Assembly (NCBI RefSeq): GCF_024331145.1
Contig: NZ_JANDJO010000001.1
Span: 62,001-126,000 of the forward strand
Origin: Shimia sp. CNT1-13L.2
Lineage (GTDB): Bacteria > Pseudomonadota > Alphaproteobacteria > Rhodobacterales > Rhodobacteraceae
Direction: 5' to 3'
Length of the DNA stretch: 64,000 nt
Shown here: positions 44,629 to 53,240 of the stretch, one piece after another
Layout: each line of letters starts with the position of its first letter
How positions within the stretch are numbered: the stretch's first letter is position 1
Position numbers and translations under genes: made by a program
The notes under the pieces: generated by a model
Seen by the model: the letters and a program-made list of their open reading frames with translations, nothing else
Databases searched by the model: none
Told to the model about the DNA's origin: nothing

Positions 44629-45549
44629 TTACCCCTCCAGCCAGCCCGAACGCACCAGCGCCTCCCGGATCTTGCCCTCCGCGTCGTCATGCCCCGCGTT
44701 GATCGACATGTGTTGCAGAAACCACCAAAGATAGGCGTCATAATCCGGCGCAAGCCCGACCACTTCGGCCATCGCCCCGGCAACGCCCAGTTCGTGTACA
44801 TTGGCCGCAATGTGGTGAAAGTTGATCCTCCCGAACAACACCGCCGGCTTGTGAAAGAAATACCCCGACAGCGCCACCGCCGAGTTTTGCGTCACCACAT
44901 AATCGCAACGCTGCAACAGCGGCACCATGCCCTCACGTGACACCGTCAGCCGGTCATGCCGCGCCTCCAGCGCCTCCAGAGCCGCGATCTCCTCGTCGCC
45001 GTAATGCTCCTTGGGATGCAAGGTCGCCACGACCTCCCGCTCGCGATCCTGTTCGAGGACATGCTCGATCATGTGGATCGGACTGCAGGCCTGAAACGAC
45101 CGATGGGTCAACAGCCGCCCCTGCAACGGCACATAGACCAGCCCCTCCCGCGTCGTCTCCTCTGCCGCCCCTTCAAACAGCCGCTTGCGCCAGAACCGGG
45201 CAAATCGCTGTGCCTCTTCCTCCGGCACCTCACTCGCATCAAATCGCGCCTTGGCGACCGGCCACTCCCAGCGCTTGCCGCTCTGTTCGATATTCCAGAA
45301 CGGATAGAAATAGTTGAGCCGAATGCTCACCCCACGGCTGTCGGTCGGCTCGGACATCAGGAACACCGAATACCCGGGCCGCACCCGTGATTTCATCTGC
45401 TCCTCAAGGCCGTCATTGTGGAACTTCACCTTAAAGCCCTCGCGCTCCAACACGGCGCAAAACTTGTTGATGAAATTGTGGTTTCCCGTCTCCGCCCGCT
45501 CTTTCAGCGTCTTGTGAAGATAGAACCTGACAATCCGGGCGTTCCGCAT
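44629..45549 (-). CDS. Capsule-polysaccharide-synthesis-like protein
   Basis: The 306-residue cytoplasmic protein contains YVVTQNSAVALSGYFFHKPAVLFGR (residues about 225-250). This resembles the C-terminal nucleotide-sugar site of capsule Kdo transferases (KpsS/LipB type). The start at 45549 has GGGGAG upstream; 45594 has none. Its divergent neighbour is a pyruvyltransferase-like gene, which supports a surface-carbohydrate role. The sugar and the acceptor are unknown. The assignment is by motif impression. Confidence 0.6.
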   Translation of the reverse strand: MRNARIVRFYLHKTLKERAETGNHNFINKFCAVLEREGFKVKFHNDGLEEQMKSRVRPGYSVFLMSEPTDSRGVSIRLNYFYPFWNIEQSGKRWEWPVAKARFDASEVPEEEAQRFARFWRKRLFEGAAEETTREGLVYVPLQGRLLTHRSFQACSPIHMIEHVLEQDREREVVATLHPKEHYGDEEIAALEALEARHDRLTVSREGMVPLLQRCDYVVTQNSAVALSGYFFHKPAVLFGRINFHHIAANVHELGVAGAMAEVVGLAPDYDAYLWWFLQHMSINAGHDDAEGKIREALVRSGWLEG

Positions 45550-45651
45550 CTGCTCCCCTGCGCCGCGCGCCAATACTTGTTCTGTGTCCCGCATTGTGGT
45601 GACTTGTGACCAAGACACAAGAGCCAAACAGCCCCGCACACAGGACACCCC

Positions 45652-46392
45652 ATGCTCGATTTCGCCTTCATGCACCGCAGGCGGCACCAAAACGTCGGCG
45701 ATCTGGCCTGCTCCCCGGGCCATTACTTCGATTTTGGTCCAAGCACCTTTCTCGATTTTTCCCAAGACATGCCTGCCTGCAAAGTCGCGGTTCTGGGCGG
45801 TGGGCAGGTGTTTCAGGACTGCGTCACCGCAGCAGTCTACGACACCGCCAAGGCCCGCAAACGCGTGGTCTGGGGCGTTGGCATCTCGCAGAAAGACCGT
45901 CGCAGCATCGACTTCGACATTCTGAACGGCAGCTGCGATCTGATCTCGACCCGCAATTGGGGCATCGATGGATGCCCCTACGTGCCCTGCGCCTCGGCCA
46001 TGTCGCCCCTGTTCGACACCCCGCCCGCCCCCGAACACGAGGTTGTGCTGTTCTACCACGCCCGGAAATCCGATGACCTTCCTCGCGATCCGGCCATCCC
46101 CTCACGTGGCAACGATCAGGGCACGATGGCCGAGGCGATTGCCTTCCTCGCCAGCGGCGCAACCGTGGTCACGAACTCCTACCATGGCACCTACTGGGCC
46201 ATGTGCCTTGGCCGCCGCGTGCTGTGCCTTCCGTTCAGCAACAAGTTCCTGAACTTCCCCGACAACCCGCCAATAACCGCCCCGGAAGACTGGCGCGCAA
46301 GAATCAAAACCGCCGAGGCCCGCCCCGAGATGCTGACAACCGCCCGCTCTTTGAACCGCGCATTCCACGCGCAGGTCATGAATATGGTCTGA
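45652..46392 (+). CDS. Polysaccharide pyruvyl transferase family protein
   Basis: The 246-residue protein shows the family hallmarks: NVGDLACSPGHYF at the N-terminus, VAVLGGGQVF, and TNSYHGTYWAMCLGRRVLCL near the C-terminus. The family adds pyruvate ketals to surface polysaccharides or makes related sugar modifications. At 246 residues it is shorter than most members, so the N-terminal lobe may be reduced. Divergent from the capsule-like gene, 102 bp away, and followed by the thioesterase-TPR gene. Confidence 0.78.
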   Translation: MLDFAFMHRRRHQNVGDLACSPGHYFDFGPSTFLDFSQDMPACKVAVLGGGQVFQDCVTAAVYDTAKARKRVVWGVGISQKDRRSIDFDILNGSCDLISTRNWGIDGCPYVPCASAMSPLFDTPPAPEHEVVLFYHARKSDDLPRDPAIPSRGNDQGTMAEAIAFLASGATVVTNSYHGTYWAMCLGRRVLCLPFSNKFLNFPDNPPITAPEDWRARIKTAEARPEMLTTARSLNRAFHAQVMNMV

Positions 46393-46502
46393 CTCTTCTG
46401 CCAAAACCGCGTGGACAGTTGCTGGCGATCATGTCACCCTACCTTCACACCGCACAAACACACTGCGCGTAGAAACTGAAAAATGGATGGATTTTCAGGA
46501 AT

Positions 46503-48164
46503 ATGCCTAACTTCGAAGTGATCCGCCCCGACGGGAGCGGAACCCCCTTTCTCGTGATGCCCGGCCTCGCCCCCGAGAACAAGGTCACCGCCGCGATCCT
46601 GCGGTCCAAGCGCCTTCAAAACCCGATCTACGAATTCTCCCTTCCGCAAGAAGATGGCCTCTACCTCGGAGACATCGACAAGATCGTCGAGACCTACCTT
46701 ACCGACATCCAGTCAGCGGGCTTTGAGGGCCCCTACAACATCGTCGGCTTTTCCCTCGGCGGCCAGATCGGGTTCACGCTCGCCTCCCGCATGAAAGCCC
46801 AAGGCTGCAAAAACGTTCACCTGTTCTTGGTCGACGACGACGCCGACACCCACCGCCGCGCCTTGAACATCGCCAACACGCCGCCCGACATGTCATTTCT
46901 CTCACTTGCCGGTTACTATGTGCTGGACCGTAACGAACTCTCGAGCTTCGGAGGGCCGATGACCCTCTTCAGGGCGACCCACTGGGGGCTGGAACGAAAA
47001 AGCGGCGAAACCTCCGACTGGGAGTTTCGCATGAGGCGCCCATTCGATGTCTACGATTTTCCGTTTCGACACAACGATATGGTCGTCGCCCCCTTCTGCG
47101 ATGAATGGGTCGACCTGATGGCCAATATCCTTGAAGGCAATATCGAAGCGCCGAACCACCGGGTTGTCGCGCCGCGCCATAGCGATCTTCCACCCGCATT
47201 CCGGCGCGGCTTTGCCAAGGGCAAACAGGGCGATCTGGAGGAAGAAATTCGCGGTTATGAAAGGGCAATCAAGATGATGACCGCCCCACCGGAGTGGCTT
47301 TTCATCAACCTGGCACAGGCGCTGGCTGACGCCGGCCGGACGGACGACGCCATTTCTGCACTGCGCCGCGCGATCCAACTCTCGACAGGTCTGTCAAACT
47401 GCCATGTCGAACTTGCCAAGCTGCTTCGCGCAAACGGGAAAAAAGGTGGTCTGAGAAAACTGTTCGAGCGCGTCGATGGCTACCCGAAGACCACAGCAGA
47501 CGATCATCAGATGTATGGCATCTTCCTTGCCCAACGTAACCGACCGCTCAAGGCACTTGCGGCCTTCAAGGAAGCCCTGCATCTCGAGCCGACCCGCTTG
47601 GCCTGCTACCTGCGCAGCGTGCGTATCCTCAAGGAACGCAACATGCTCGACGAGGCCGAAGCCCTTGTCAGCCAAGCCGTCAAGGACCACCCGGACCACC
47701 TAAGTCTTCAGGAACTACTGGCCAGCATATTTCTGGATCAGGAAAAACCGGAACAGGCCGAACCACTGTTACGCGCCATCCTGCAGCAAGACCCGACGCG
47801 GATGCACGCCTGCATGCACCTGTGCAAACTTCTGATGGCTCAGGGCCAGCTCGACCAGGCGCTCGACCTTGCGACGCAAAACCAGGGTCATCACCCCGGA
47901 AACGCCGCCGCCAATGCCCTCCTGGGGACCGTGCTGCAGACACAGGGGGATCTCGTTGGCGCAAAAGCCCAGTTCGAGACCAGCCTTCGCATCGCGCAGG
48001 ACCGCGTGCAGACATGGCTGGCGCTCTCACAAGTGGTCGAACAACTTGAAGGGCCGGAAAAGGCACTTCAATACCTCGCACGGCGACCGCAAAGCATTGC
48101 AAACAGGCCGGTCATTCTCGAAGCGGAAGCCGCACTTCGCGCGCAACAGTTGGCCACAACCTGA
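46503..48164 (+). CDS. Thioesterase domain fused to tetratricopeptide repeats
   Basis: The 553-residue protein has two halves. Residues about 1-235 form an alpha/beta-hydrolase thioesterase like those ending non-ribosomal peptide synthetases: PFLVMPGLAPENK, the nucleophile Ser84 in GFSLGGQIG, Asp after LFLVDDDAD, and a possible His near FPFRHNDMV. Residues about 240-550 contain TPR helices (ALADAGRTDDAISALRRAIQL, ASIFLDQEKPEQAEPLLRAI and others). I know of no named protein with this pair. No NRPS/PKS carrier gene is near. The neighbours suggest release or transfer of an acyl group onto a surface carbohydrate, as inference. Confidence 0.72.
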   Translation: MPNFEVIRPDGSGTPFLVMPGLAPENKVTAAILRSKRLQNPIYEFSLPQEDGLYLGDIDKIVETYLTDIQSAGFEGPYNIVGFSLGGQIGFTLASRMKAQGCKNVHLFLVDDDADTHRRALNIANTPPDMSFLSLAGYYVLDRNELSSFGGPMTLFRATHWGLERKSGETSDWEFRMRRPFDVYDFPFRHNDMVVAPFCDEWVDLMANILEGNIEAPNHRVVAPRHSDLPPAFRRGFAKGKQGDLEEEIRGYERAIKMMTAPPEWLFINLAQALADAGRTDDAISALRRAIQLSTGLSNCHVELAKLLRANGKKGGLRKLFERVDGYPKTTADDHQMYGIFLAQRNRPLKALAAFKEALHLEPTRLACYLRSVRILKERNMLDEAEALVSQAVKDHPDHLSLQELLASIFLDQEKPEQAEPLLRAILQQDPTRMHACMHLCKLLMAQGQLDQALDLATQNQGHHPGNAAANALLGTVLQTQGDLVGAKAQFETSLRIAQDRVQTWLALSQVVEQLEGPEKALQYLARRPQSIANRPVILEAEAALRAQQLATT

Positions 48165-48281
48165 CACCTTTAGGCAGGGCAGGTCCGCCTGCCCTGCCGA
48201 CGACCTCACGAAGTCTTGCAGTGGCCGTTCCCCAAACCAGCGCTACCCTCTGGATTGAAAACGCGAACTGGGAGACCCCTC

Positions 48282-49202
48282 ATGACCCTCAAGACCCCAC
48301 ACATCAACCGCCGCTCTGTCCTTCTGGGGGCCGCCATGACCCCGCTGGCCGCCTCGCCACTTCTGGCTGCCGCCGAGATGATGGGCGTCGCCAGCACCCG
48401 CTTCAACCGCATGAAGGTTGGCGGGTTCGAAGTGACAACACTCCTCGCCGGCACCCGCCCGGTTCCGAATCCGCAGTCGATCTTCGGTATGAACGTCTCG
48501 GCCGACGAATTCGCCAAGGCCTCGATGCAGGCCAACATCCCCACCGACGTGGCTCAGTTCTTCTTCACCCCCACGGTCGTCAACACCGGCGCGGAACTGA
48601 TCCTCTTCGACACCGGCCTCAGCCCGGCCAGCATCACTGGCGCCCTCGCCGCCGCAGGCTACAGCGCCGAGCAGATCGACGTGGTTGTCGTCACCCACAT
48701 GCACGGCGACCATGTCGGCGGCCTTTACGGCGAGGGCGGGGCCACCTTCCCCAACGCCCGCTATGTCACCGGCGCGGCCGAGTTCAACGCTTGGGACATG
48801 TCCGGCAATGACACCTTCGAGGCCAAGGTCCGCCCGCTGGCCGAACAGATGTCGATGATCGACGATGGCGCCGCAGTGGCCTCCGGCGTCACCGCCATGG
48901 CCGCCTTCGGCCACACCCTTGGTCACATGGCCTACCGTATCGAAAGCGAGGGCAAGCAACTTGTTCTCGGGGCCGACTTTGCCAATCACTACGTGTGGTC
49001 ACTGGCCTACCCCGACTGGGAGGTGAAATTCGACCGCGACAAGGAAGCCGCCGCCAAAACCCGACGCGCCATGCTCGACATGATGGCCGCCGACCAGATC
49101 CCCTTTGTCGGCTATCACATGCCCTGGCCCGGCGTTGGCTATGTTGAAAAACGCGGCCAAGGCTATCACTATGTTCCGGCGAGCTACCAACTGATGCTCT
49201 GA
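48282..49202 (+). CDS. Exported MBL-fold metallo-hydrolase
   Basis: The 306-residue protein has a Tat-like signal (NRRSVLLGAAMTPLAASPLLA) and the zinc motif THMHGDHVGG (His139, His141, Asp143, His144), then GHTLGHMAYR and GADFANH. The family includes lactonases and sulfatase-like hydrolases of the periplasm. The quorum-quenching lactonase reading is possible, not shown. GGGAG precedes the ATG at 48282. Starts 117 bp after the thioesterase-TPR gene. Confidence 0.85.
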   Translation: MTLKTPHINRRSVLLGAAMTPLAASPLLAAAEMMGVASTRFNRMKVGGFEVTTLLAGTRPVPNPQSIFGMNVSADEFAKASMQANIPTDVAQFFFTPTVVNTGAELILFDTGLSPASITGALAAAGYSAEQIDVVVVTHMHGDHVGGLYGEGGATFPNARYVTGAAEFNAWDMSGNDTFEAKVRPLAEQMSMIDDGAAVASGVTAMAAFGHTLGHMAYRIESEGKQLVLGADFANHYVWSLAYPDWEVKFDRDKEAAAKTRRAMLDMMAADQIPFVGYHMPWPGVGYVEKRGQGYHYVPASYQLML

Positions 49203-49213
49203 GCCGGAGGCCC

Positions 49214-50176
49214 ATGCACGACATCCTGACCATCACCCTGAACCCGGCCGTGGATCTTTCGACCACGGCCGAAACCGTTTCGGCAGGCCCGAAACTGCGG
49301 TGTGCGCCCCCCAAAACCGATCCCGGCGGCGGCGGGATCAACGTCTCGCGCGCGATCCGCATCCTCGGCGGTCAGTCCCGTGCCCTCGTCGCCGTCGGCG
49401 GTCCCACCGGCAAGAAACTGCGTCACCTGCTGCTGGCCGAAGGCATCGCCTACCTGCCCTTCCGCGCGCCCGGCGAAACCCGTCAAAGCCTTGCTGTGAC
49501 GGATGAAACCACCGGCGCGCAGTACCGCTTCGTCCTGCCCGGTCCCGACTGGGACGAGGAACGTCATAGCGCGCTCCTCGATATGCTGCCCGGCGTGGTC
49601 CCCGACGAGGGCTTCGTGGTCCTCAGCGGCTCCCTGCCGCCCGGCATCCCGGCCACCTTCCCCACCACGCTCACCAAGGTCCTCGCCCCACGCCACCCCC
49701 GGATCATCGCCGATCTCTCCGGCGCGGCGCTTGAAACCACCGTCACCGCCCCGCCCGCCAACCTGCACACCCTGCGCATGGACTGGCACGAGGCCGAAAC
49801 CCTGAACACCGCCCCCCTGCCAACCCTGCAGGACACCGCCGATTTCGCCGCCGCCCTGATCGCGCGCGGAACGGCGCAGGTGGTCATCATCGCCCGCGGC
49901 GGCGAAGGCTCGGTCCTCGCCAGCCGACACGAAATCCTGCACGCAAAGGCCGCCCAAGTACCGATCGCCAGCAAGGTCGGCGCCGGTGACAGTTTCGTCG
50001 GCGCCTACACCCTCTCGCTGGCCCGGGGCGAAGATCTCGGCGTCGCCCTGCAACGCGGCACCGCCGCCGCCAGCGCCGCCGTCATGACCCCCGCCACCGA
50101 ACTCTGCCGCGCCAGCGATGCCGAACGGCTGCTCGCCGACTGCCCCCTCACCAGCCTCGACGCGACCCTGACATGA
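49214..50176 (+). CDS. PfkB-family sugar kinase (1-phosphofructokinase/6-phosphofructokinase type)
   Basis: The 320-residue ribokinase-fold enzyme has DPGGGGINVSRAIRILGG near residue 36 and the ATP/anion-hole motif SKVGAGDSFVGAYT near 255. It phosphorylates a hexose phosphate (fructose-6-P, fructose-1-P or tagatose-6-P are the family choices). The start lies 11 bp after the MBL gene; the stop overlaps the Pr6Pr start (ATGA). Confidence 0.85.
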   Translation: MHDILTITLNPAVDLSTTAETVSAGPKLRCAPPKTDPGGGGINVSRAIRILGGQSRALVAVGGPTGKKLRHLLLAEGIAYLPFRAPGETRQSLAVTDETTGAQYRFVLPGPDWDEERHSALLDMLPGVVPDEGFVVLSGSLPPGIPATFPTTLTKVLAPRHPRIIADLSGAALETTVTAPPANLHTLRMDWHEAETLNTAPLPTLQDTADFAAALIARGTAQVVIIARGGEGSVLASRHEILHAKAAQVPIASKVGAGDSFVGAYTLSLARGEDLGVALQRGTAAASAAVMTPATELCRASDAERLLADCPLTSLDATLT

Positions 50177-50784
50177 CCCAGCCACACCGTTTCTCGACCT
50201 TCGAAACCCTCTGCGCCCTGCTGATTGCGCTCTGCGCCTTTGGCACGCTCACCCTGCAAACCAGCGTCGATCTCACCGAGGGGCGCAGCTTGCCCGACGC
50301 CCTCTGGTCCCAGGCCCGCTACTTCACCAACCTGATGGTCCTCGCTGTCGGCCTGGTCTTCGCGACCACCACCCTGCGCCGCAGCACCACCCCCGGCTGG
50401 ATCACCGCCCTCACGGTCTGGATCGTACTGGTCGGCGTGGTCTACCACGCGCTGCTGGCCGCGACCCACAACCCAGAGGGTCTCGACATCACAGTCAACC
50501 TGTTCCAGCACACGCTGATCCCGGCCGGTGTCCTGCTGTTCTGGTGGCTCTTCGCCCCGAAACACGGCCTGACCTACACCCACCCCGCCCTCTGGCTGGC
50601 CTGCCCGCTGGGCTATGTCGGCTATGCCATGGCACGCGGCGCCTCGGACGGCACCTACCCCTATTTCTTCCTCAATCCGGTCAAGACCGGCGGCATCGGC
50701 GTGCTCGCCTATGTCATCGGTCTCGGCGCGGTGTTCTACCTCTCCGGCGCGGCGCTTGTCCTGATTGCCCGCCGCAAGGGCTGA
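50173..50784 (+). CDS. Pr6Pr-family membrane protein
   Basis: The 203-residue protein has about six hydrophobic segments. RYFTNLMVLAVGLVFATTTL and FQHTLIPAGVLLFWWLFAP are typical of Pr6Pr (FAR-17a/AIG1-like) inner-membrane proteins, whose role is not established in bacteria. It overlaps the kinase gene by 4 bp. Confidence 0.8.
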   Translation: MTQPHRFSTFETLCALLIALCAFGTLTLQTSVDLTEGRSLPDALWSQARYFTNLMVLAVGLVFATTTLRRSTTPGWITALTVWIVLVGVVYHALLAATHNPEGLDITVNLFQHTLIPAGVLLFWWLFAPKHGLTYTHPALWLACPLGYVGYAMARGASDGTYPYFFLNPVKTGGIGVLAYVIGLGAVFYLSGAALVLIARRKG

Positions 50785-50792
50785 GGCTGCTT

Positions 50793-50852
50793 CTTCTTGG
50801 CCCAAGTACCCGGGGTGAGGGCGGCCCCGCCGCCCGAGGGGCAGCGCCCCTC
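50793..50852 (+). repeat. Dispersed intergenic repeat, family A, copy overlapping a stop codon
   Basis: CTTCTTGG, AAGTACCCGGGG and the hairpin GAGGGGCAGCGCCCCTC (50836-50852) lie between convergent genes. The last two bases fall inside the stop of the GFA gene. Confidence 0.65.
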
Positions 50853-51276
50853 AGGCGTAGTCGCTCAAATCCTTCGGCGCATGCAAAAGCGTGGTGTCAT
50901 ACTTCGGCAGGTCATCCTGCATCGCCAGCCACGGCAGCTTGCTGGCAAAGTTGACATGGAATTCCGGCACGAAATCTTCCGGCCGCTCCATCGAGGCCGC
51001 GTATAGGTGCATACCCCCGGCATAGTGATCCGCCTCGAACCCAAGCGGCGAGCCGCAATCCTCACAGAAATGCCGAAACACCCCCTTCGAACTCTCCAAC
51101 GTCTTCGGCGCCTGTCCGACCCACCTGAAATTGCGCAACGGCACGCCCAGCCACGCCACCACCGGCGCCGCGCAATTGCGGCGGCAATCATCACAGTGAC
51201 AATAGCAGCCCCAGGTCGGATCGCCCTCGTATTCCCAACCAGTTGCCTTGCACAGGCAATGTCCGCGTGTCGTCAT
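50851..51276 (-). CDS. GFA-family (glutathione-dependent formaldehyde-activating-like) protein
   Basis: The 141-residue zinc protein has the Cys-rich signature: CLCKATGWEYEG, CYCHCDDCRRNCAAP and FCEDCGSPLGF. The fold is known from Gfa/CENP-V; most members are not true formaldehyde-activating enzymes, so no reaction is claimed. The start at 51276 has GGAGG upstream. Confidence 0.85.
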   Translation of the reverse strand: MTTRGHCLCKATGWEYEGDPTWGCYCHCDDCRRNCAAPVVAWLGVPLRNFRWVGQAPKTLESSKGVFRHFCEDCGSPLGFEADHYAGGMHLYAASMERPEDFVPEFHVNFASKLPWLAMQDDLPKYDTTLLHAPKDLSDYA

Positions 51277-51378
51277 CTCGTCCCCTCCGTTTCCCCTCAT
51301 CTATCCATAAGGCAACCCCGAAAACCAAGTCGAAGCAGACCGCAAACTGGCCGAATGCGACGCCGAACCGCCAAAAAG

Positions 51379-51407
51379 AAAGGCCCCGGAACACCTCCGG
51401 GGCCTTT
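51379..51407 (-). terminator. Rho-independent terminator of NAD synthetase gene
   Basis: AAAGGCCCCGGA/TCCGGGGCCTTT is a perfect 12-bp stem followed on the minus strand by TTTCTTTTT. Confidence 0.88.
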
Positions 51408-51425
51408 GAAATCCTACACAGGCGC

Positions 51426-53084
51426 TCAGGCGTTGTCCCGCCATCTGCTGACAATCGGATAGCGTCGATCCAGCCAGAAGGCCTTGCGCGACAGGCGCGC
51501 ACCGGGGGCCGACTGGAACCGCTTGTATTCGCTGATGTAAAGCAGGTGCTCCACCCGCTTGACCGTCTCGCGGTCGAACCCGGCCGCAACACAGTCCGCA
51601 ACCGACCGCTCTTCATCTACCAGCATGGTCAGGATCGCGTCCAACTCGTCATACGGCGGCAGGCTGTCCTCGTCTTTCTGGTCGGGGCGCAGCTCGGCAG
51701 AGGGCGGCTTGTCGATGATCGTCACCGGGATCACCTCGCCTTCGGGGCCGGCCATCCAGTCGCGATGCACCGCGTTGCGCCAGCGGCAGGTCTCGAAAAC
51801 GCGGGTCTTGTACATGTCCTTGATCGGGTTATAGCCCCCGGCCATATCGCCATAGATCGTGGCATAGCCCACCGCGACCTCGGACTTGTTACCGGTGGTC
51901 AAAAGCATCTCGCCGAACTTGTTGGACAGCGCCATCAGCAACAGCCCCCGCAGACGCGACTGGATGTTTTCCTCGGTCAGTCCCGGCTCGGTGCCTTCAA
52001 ACAGCGGCGCAAGCGTGTTGGTGATCGCCTGCCGCCCCTCGGCAATCGGCACGTAATCATAGCGCACGCCCAGACGCTCGGCGATGTCCTTGGCGTCATC
52101 CAGCGATCCCTGCGAGGTGTATTCCGACGGCAGCATCACGCAACGCACGTTCTCTGCCCCCAGCGCATCCACCGCAATCGTGGCCACCAGCGCCGAGTCG
52201 ATGCCGCCCGACAGCCCCAGCAGCACCTTCTTGAAACCGGTCTTGCCCATGTAATCGCGCAGCGCCTCGACACAGACGCGGTAATCCTGTTCTTCCCCCG
52301 CAGGCAGAACCGCACGCGCCCCCTGTTCGGCCTTCCAGCCATCCGCCGTACGGGTAAAGTCCACATGCGCGATCATCTCGTCGAAGACCGGCAATTGCAC
52401 CGCCAACTCGCCACCGGGGTTCAGCACAAAGGAGCCGCCGTCGAACACCTGGTCGTCCTGCCCGCCCACCATGTTTACATAGACCAGCGGCAGACCGGTC
52501 TCGACCACGCGGGCCACCATGTGGTTCATGCGGCGGTCGAACTTGTCGCGATAATAGGGCGACCCGTTGGGCACCACGAGAATCTCCGCCCCGGTCTCTT
52601 CCAGCGTTTCGCAGACATCCTCGAACCAGGCATCCTCGCAGATCGGCGAGCCGACCCGCACGCCATCCACGTCATAAGGCCCGCCCAGCGGCCCGTGGTC
52701 AAACAGGCGCTCTTCGTCGAACACGGTGTAATTGGGCAAATGGTGCTTACGCTGAATATGGGCGATCTTGCCGCCCTTGAGCACAAAATAGGCATTGTAC
52801 AGCTTGCCATCCTCGGCCAGCGGCCCGCCAATCGCCAGCGCAGGCCCATCGGCACAGGCCACCGCCAGCGCCTCGATCTCGCGCAGCGCCGCCACCTGCA
52901 ACGCCGGTTTCAGGATAAGGTCCTGCGGGTTGTAGCCCACGATGAACATTTCCGGCATGACCACAAGCTTGCTGCCCGCGGATTTGCCCGCCTCCCAGGC
53001 CTCGCGGGCCTTGGCGGCATTGCCGGCAAGATCCCCCATCACGGGGTTGGCCTGCGCCATGGTCAGACGAAATGTTTCGGCCAT
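51426..53084 (-). CDS. nadE: Glutamine-dependent NAD+ synthetase
   Basis: It amidates deamido-NAD to NAD with glutamine as nitrogen donor. The N-terminal nitrilase domain has the Glu-Lys-Cys triad (MPEMF near 45, RKHHLPNY near 113, ICEDAWF near 149). The C-terminal synthetase domain has the ATP pyrophosphatase loop GLSGGIDSALVA near 297 and TTGNKSEVAVGY. Length 552 from the ATG at 53084 with AGGAGG upstream. It carries both domains, so no separate amidase is needed. The NadD gene is 42 kb away. Confidence 0.96.
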   Translation of the reverse strand: MAETFRLTMAQANPVMGDLAGNAAKAREAWEAGKSAGSKLVVMPEMFIVGYNPQDLILKPALQVAALREIEALAVACADGPALAIGGPLAEDGKLYNAYFVLKGGKIAHIQRKHHLPNYTVFDEERLFDHGPLGGPYDVDGVRVGSPICEDAWFEDVCETLEETGAEILVVPNGSPYYRDKFDRRMNHMVARVVETGLPLVYVNMVGGQDDQVFDGGSFVLNPGGELAVQLPVFDEMIAHVDFTRTADGWKAEQGARAVLPAGEEQDYRVCVEALRDYMGKTGFKKVLLGLSGGIDSALVATIAVDALGAENVRCVMLPSEYTSQGSLDDAKDIAERLGVRYDYVPIAEGRQAITNTLAPLFEGTEPGLTEENIQSRLRGLLLMALSNKFGEMLLTTGNKSEVAVGYATIYGDMAGGYNPIKDMYKTRVFETCRWRNAVHRDWMAGPEGEVIPVTIIDKPPSAELRPDQKDEDSLPPYDELDAILTMLVDEERSVADCVAAGFDRETVKRVEHLLYISEYKRFQSAPGARLSRKAFWLDRRYPIVSRWRDNA

Positions 53085-53240
53085 CAAAGCCTCCTGTCGC
53101 TGTCTTGGCCCAAGATTTATCAGAACCCCGCGCGAGGGAAAGGCCAAACGGCCAAAAGACGTTGCTCAGACGCGGCCACTGTTCTAGGTTTCATGCAAAA
53201 CCACAGGTCGGCACGGGATGGACCCCAAAAGGGCAGAAAA

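Noticed and set aside
49214-50176. Specific name fruK or pfkB for the PfkB-family kinase
   Set aside because: The family motifs do not separate the substrates and there is no sugar-transport context.
53100-53145. Further family A repeat copy upstream of nadE
   Set aside because: Only TCTTGGCCCAAGA-like similarity; the AAATAC block and the hairpin are not there.
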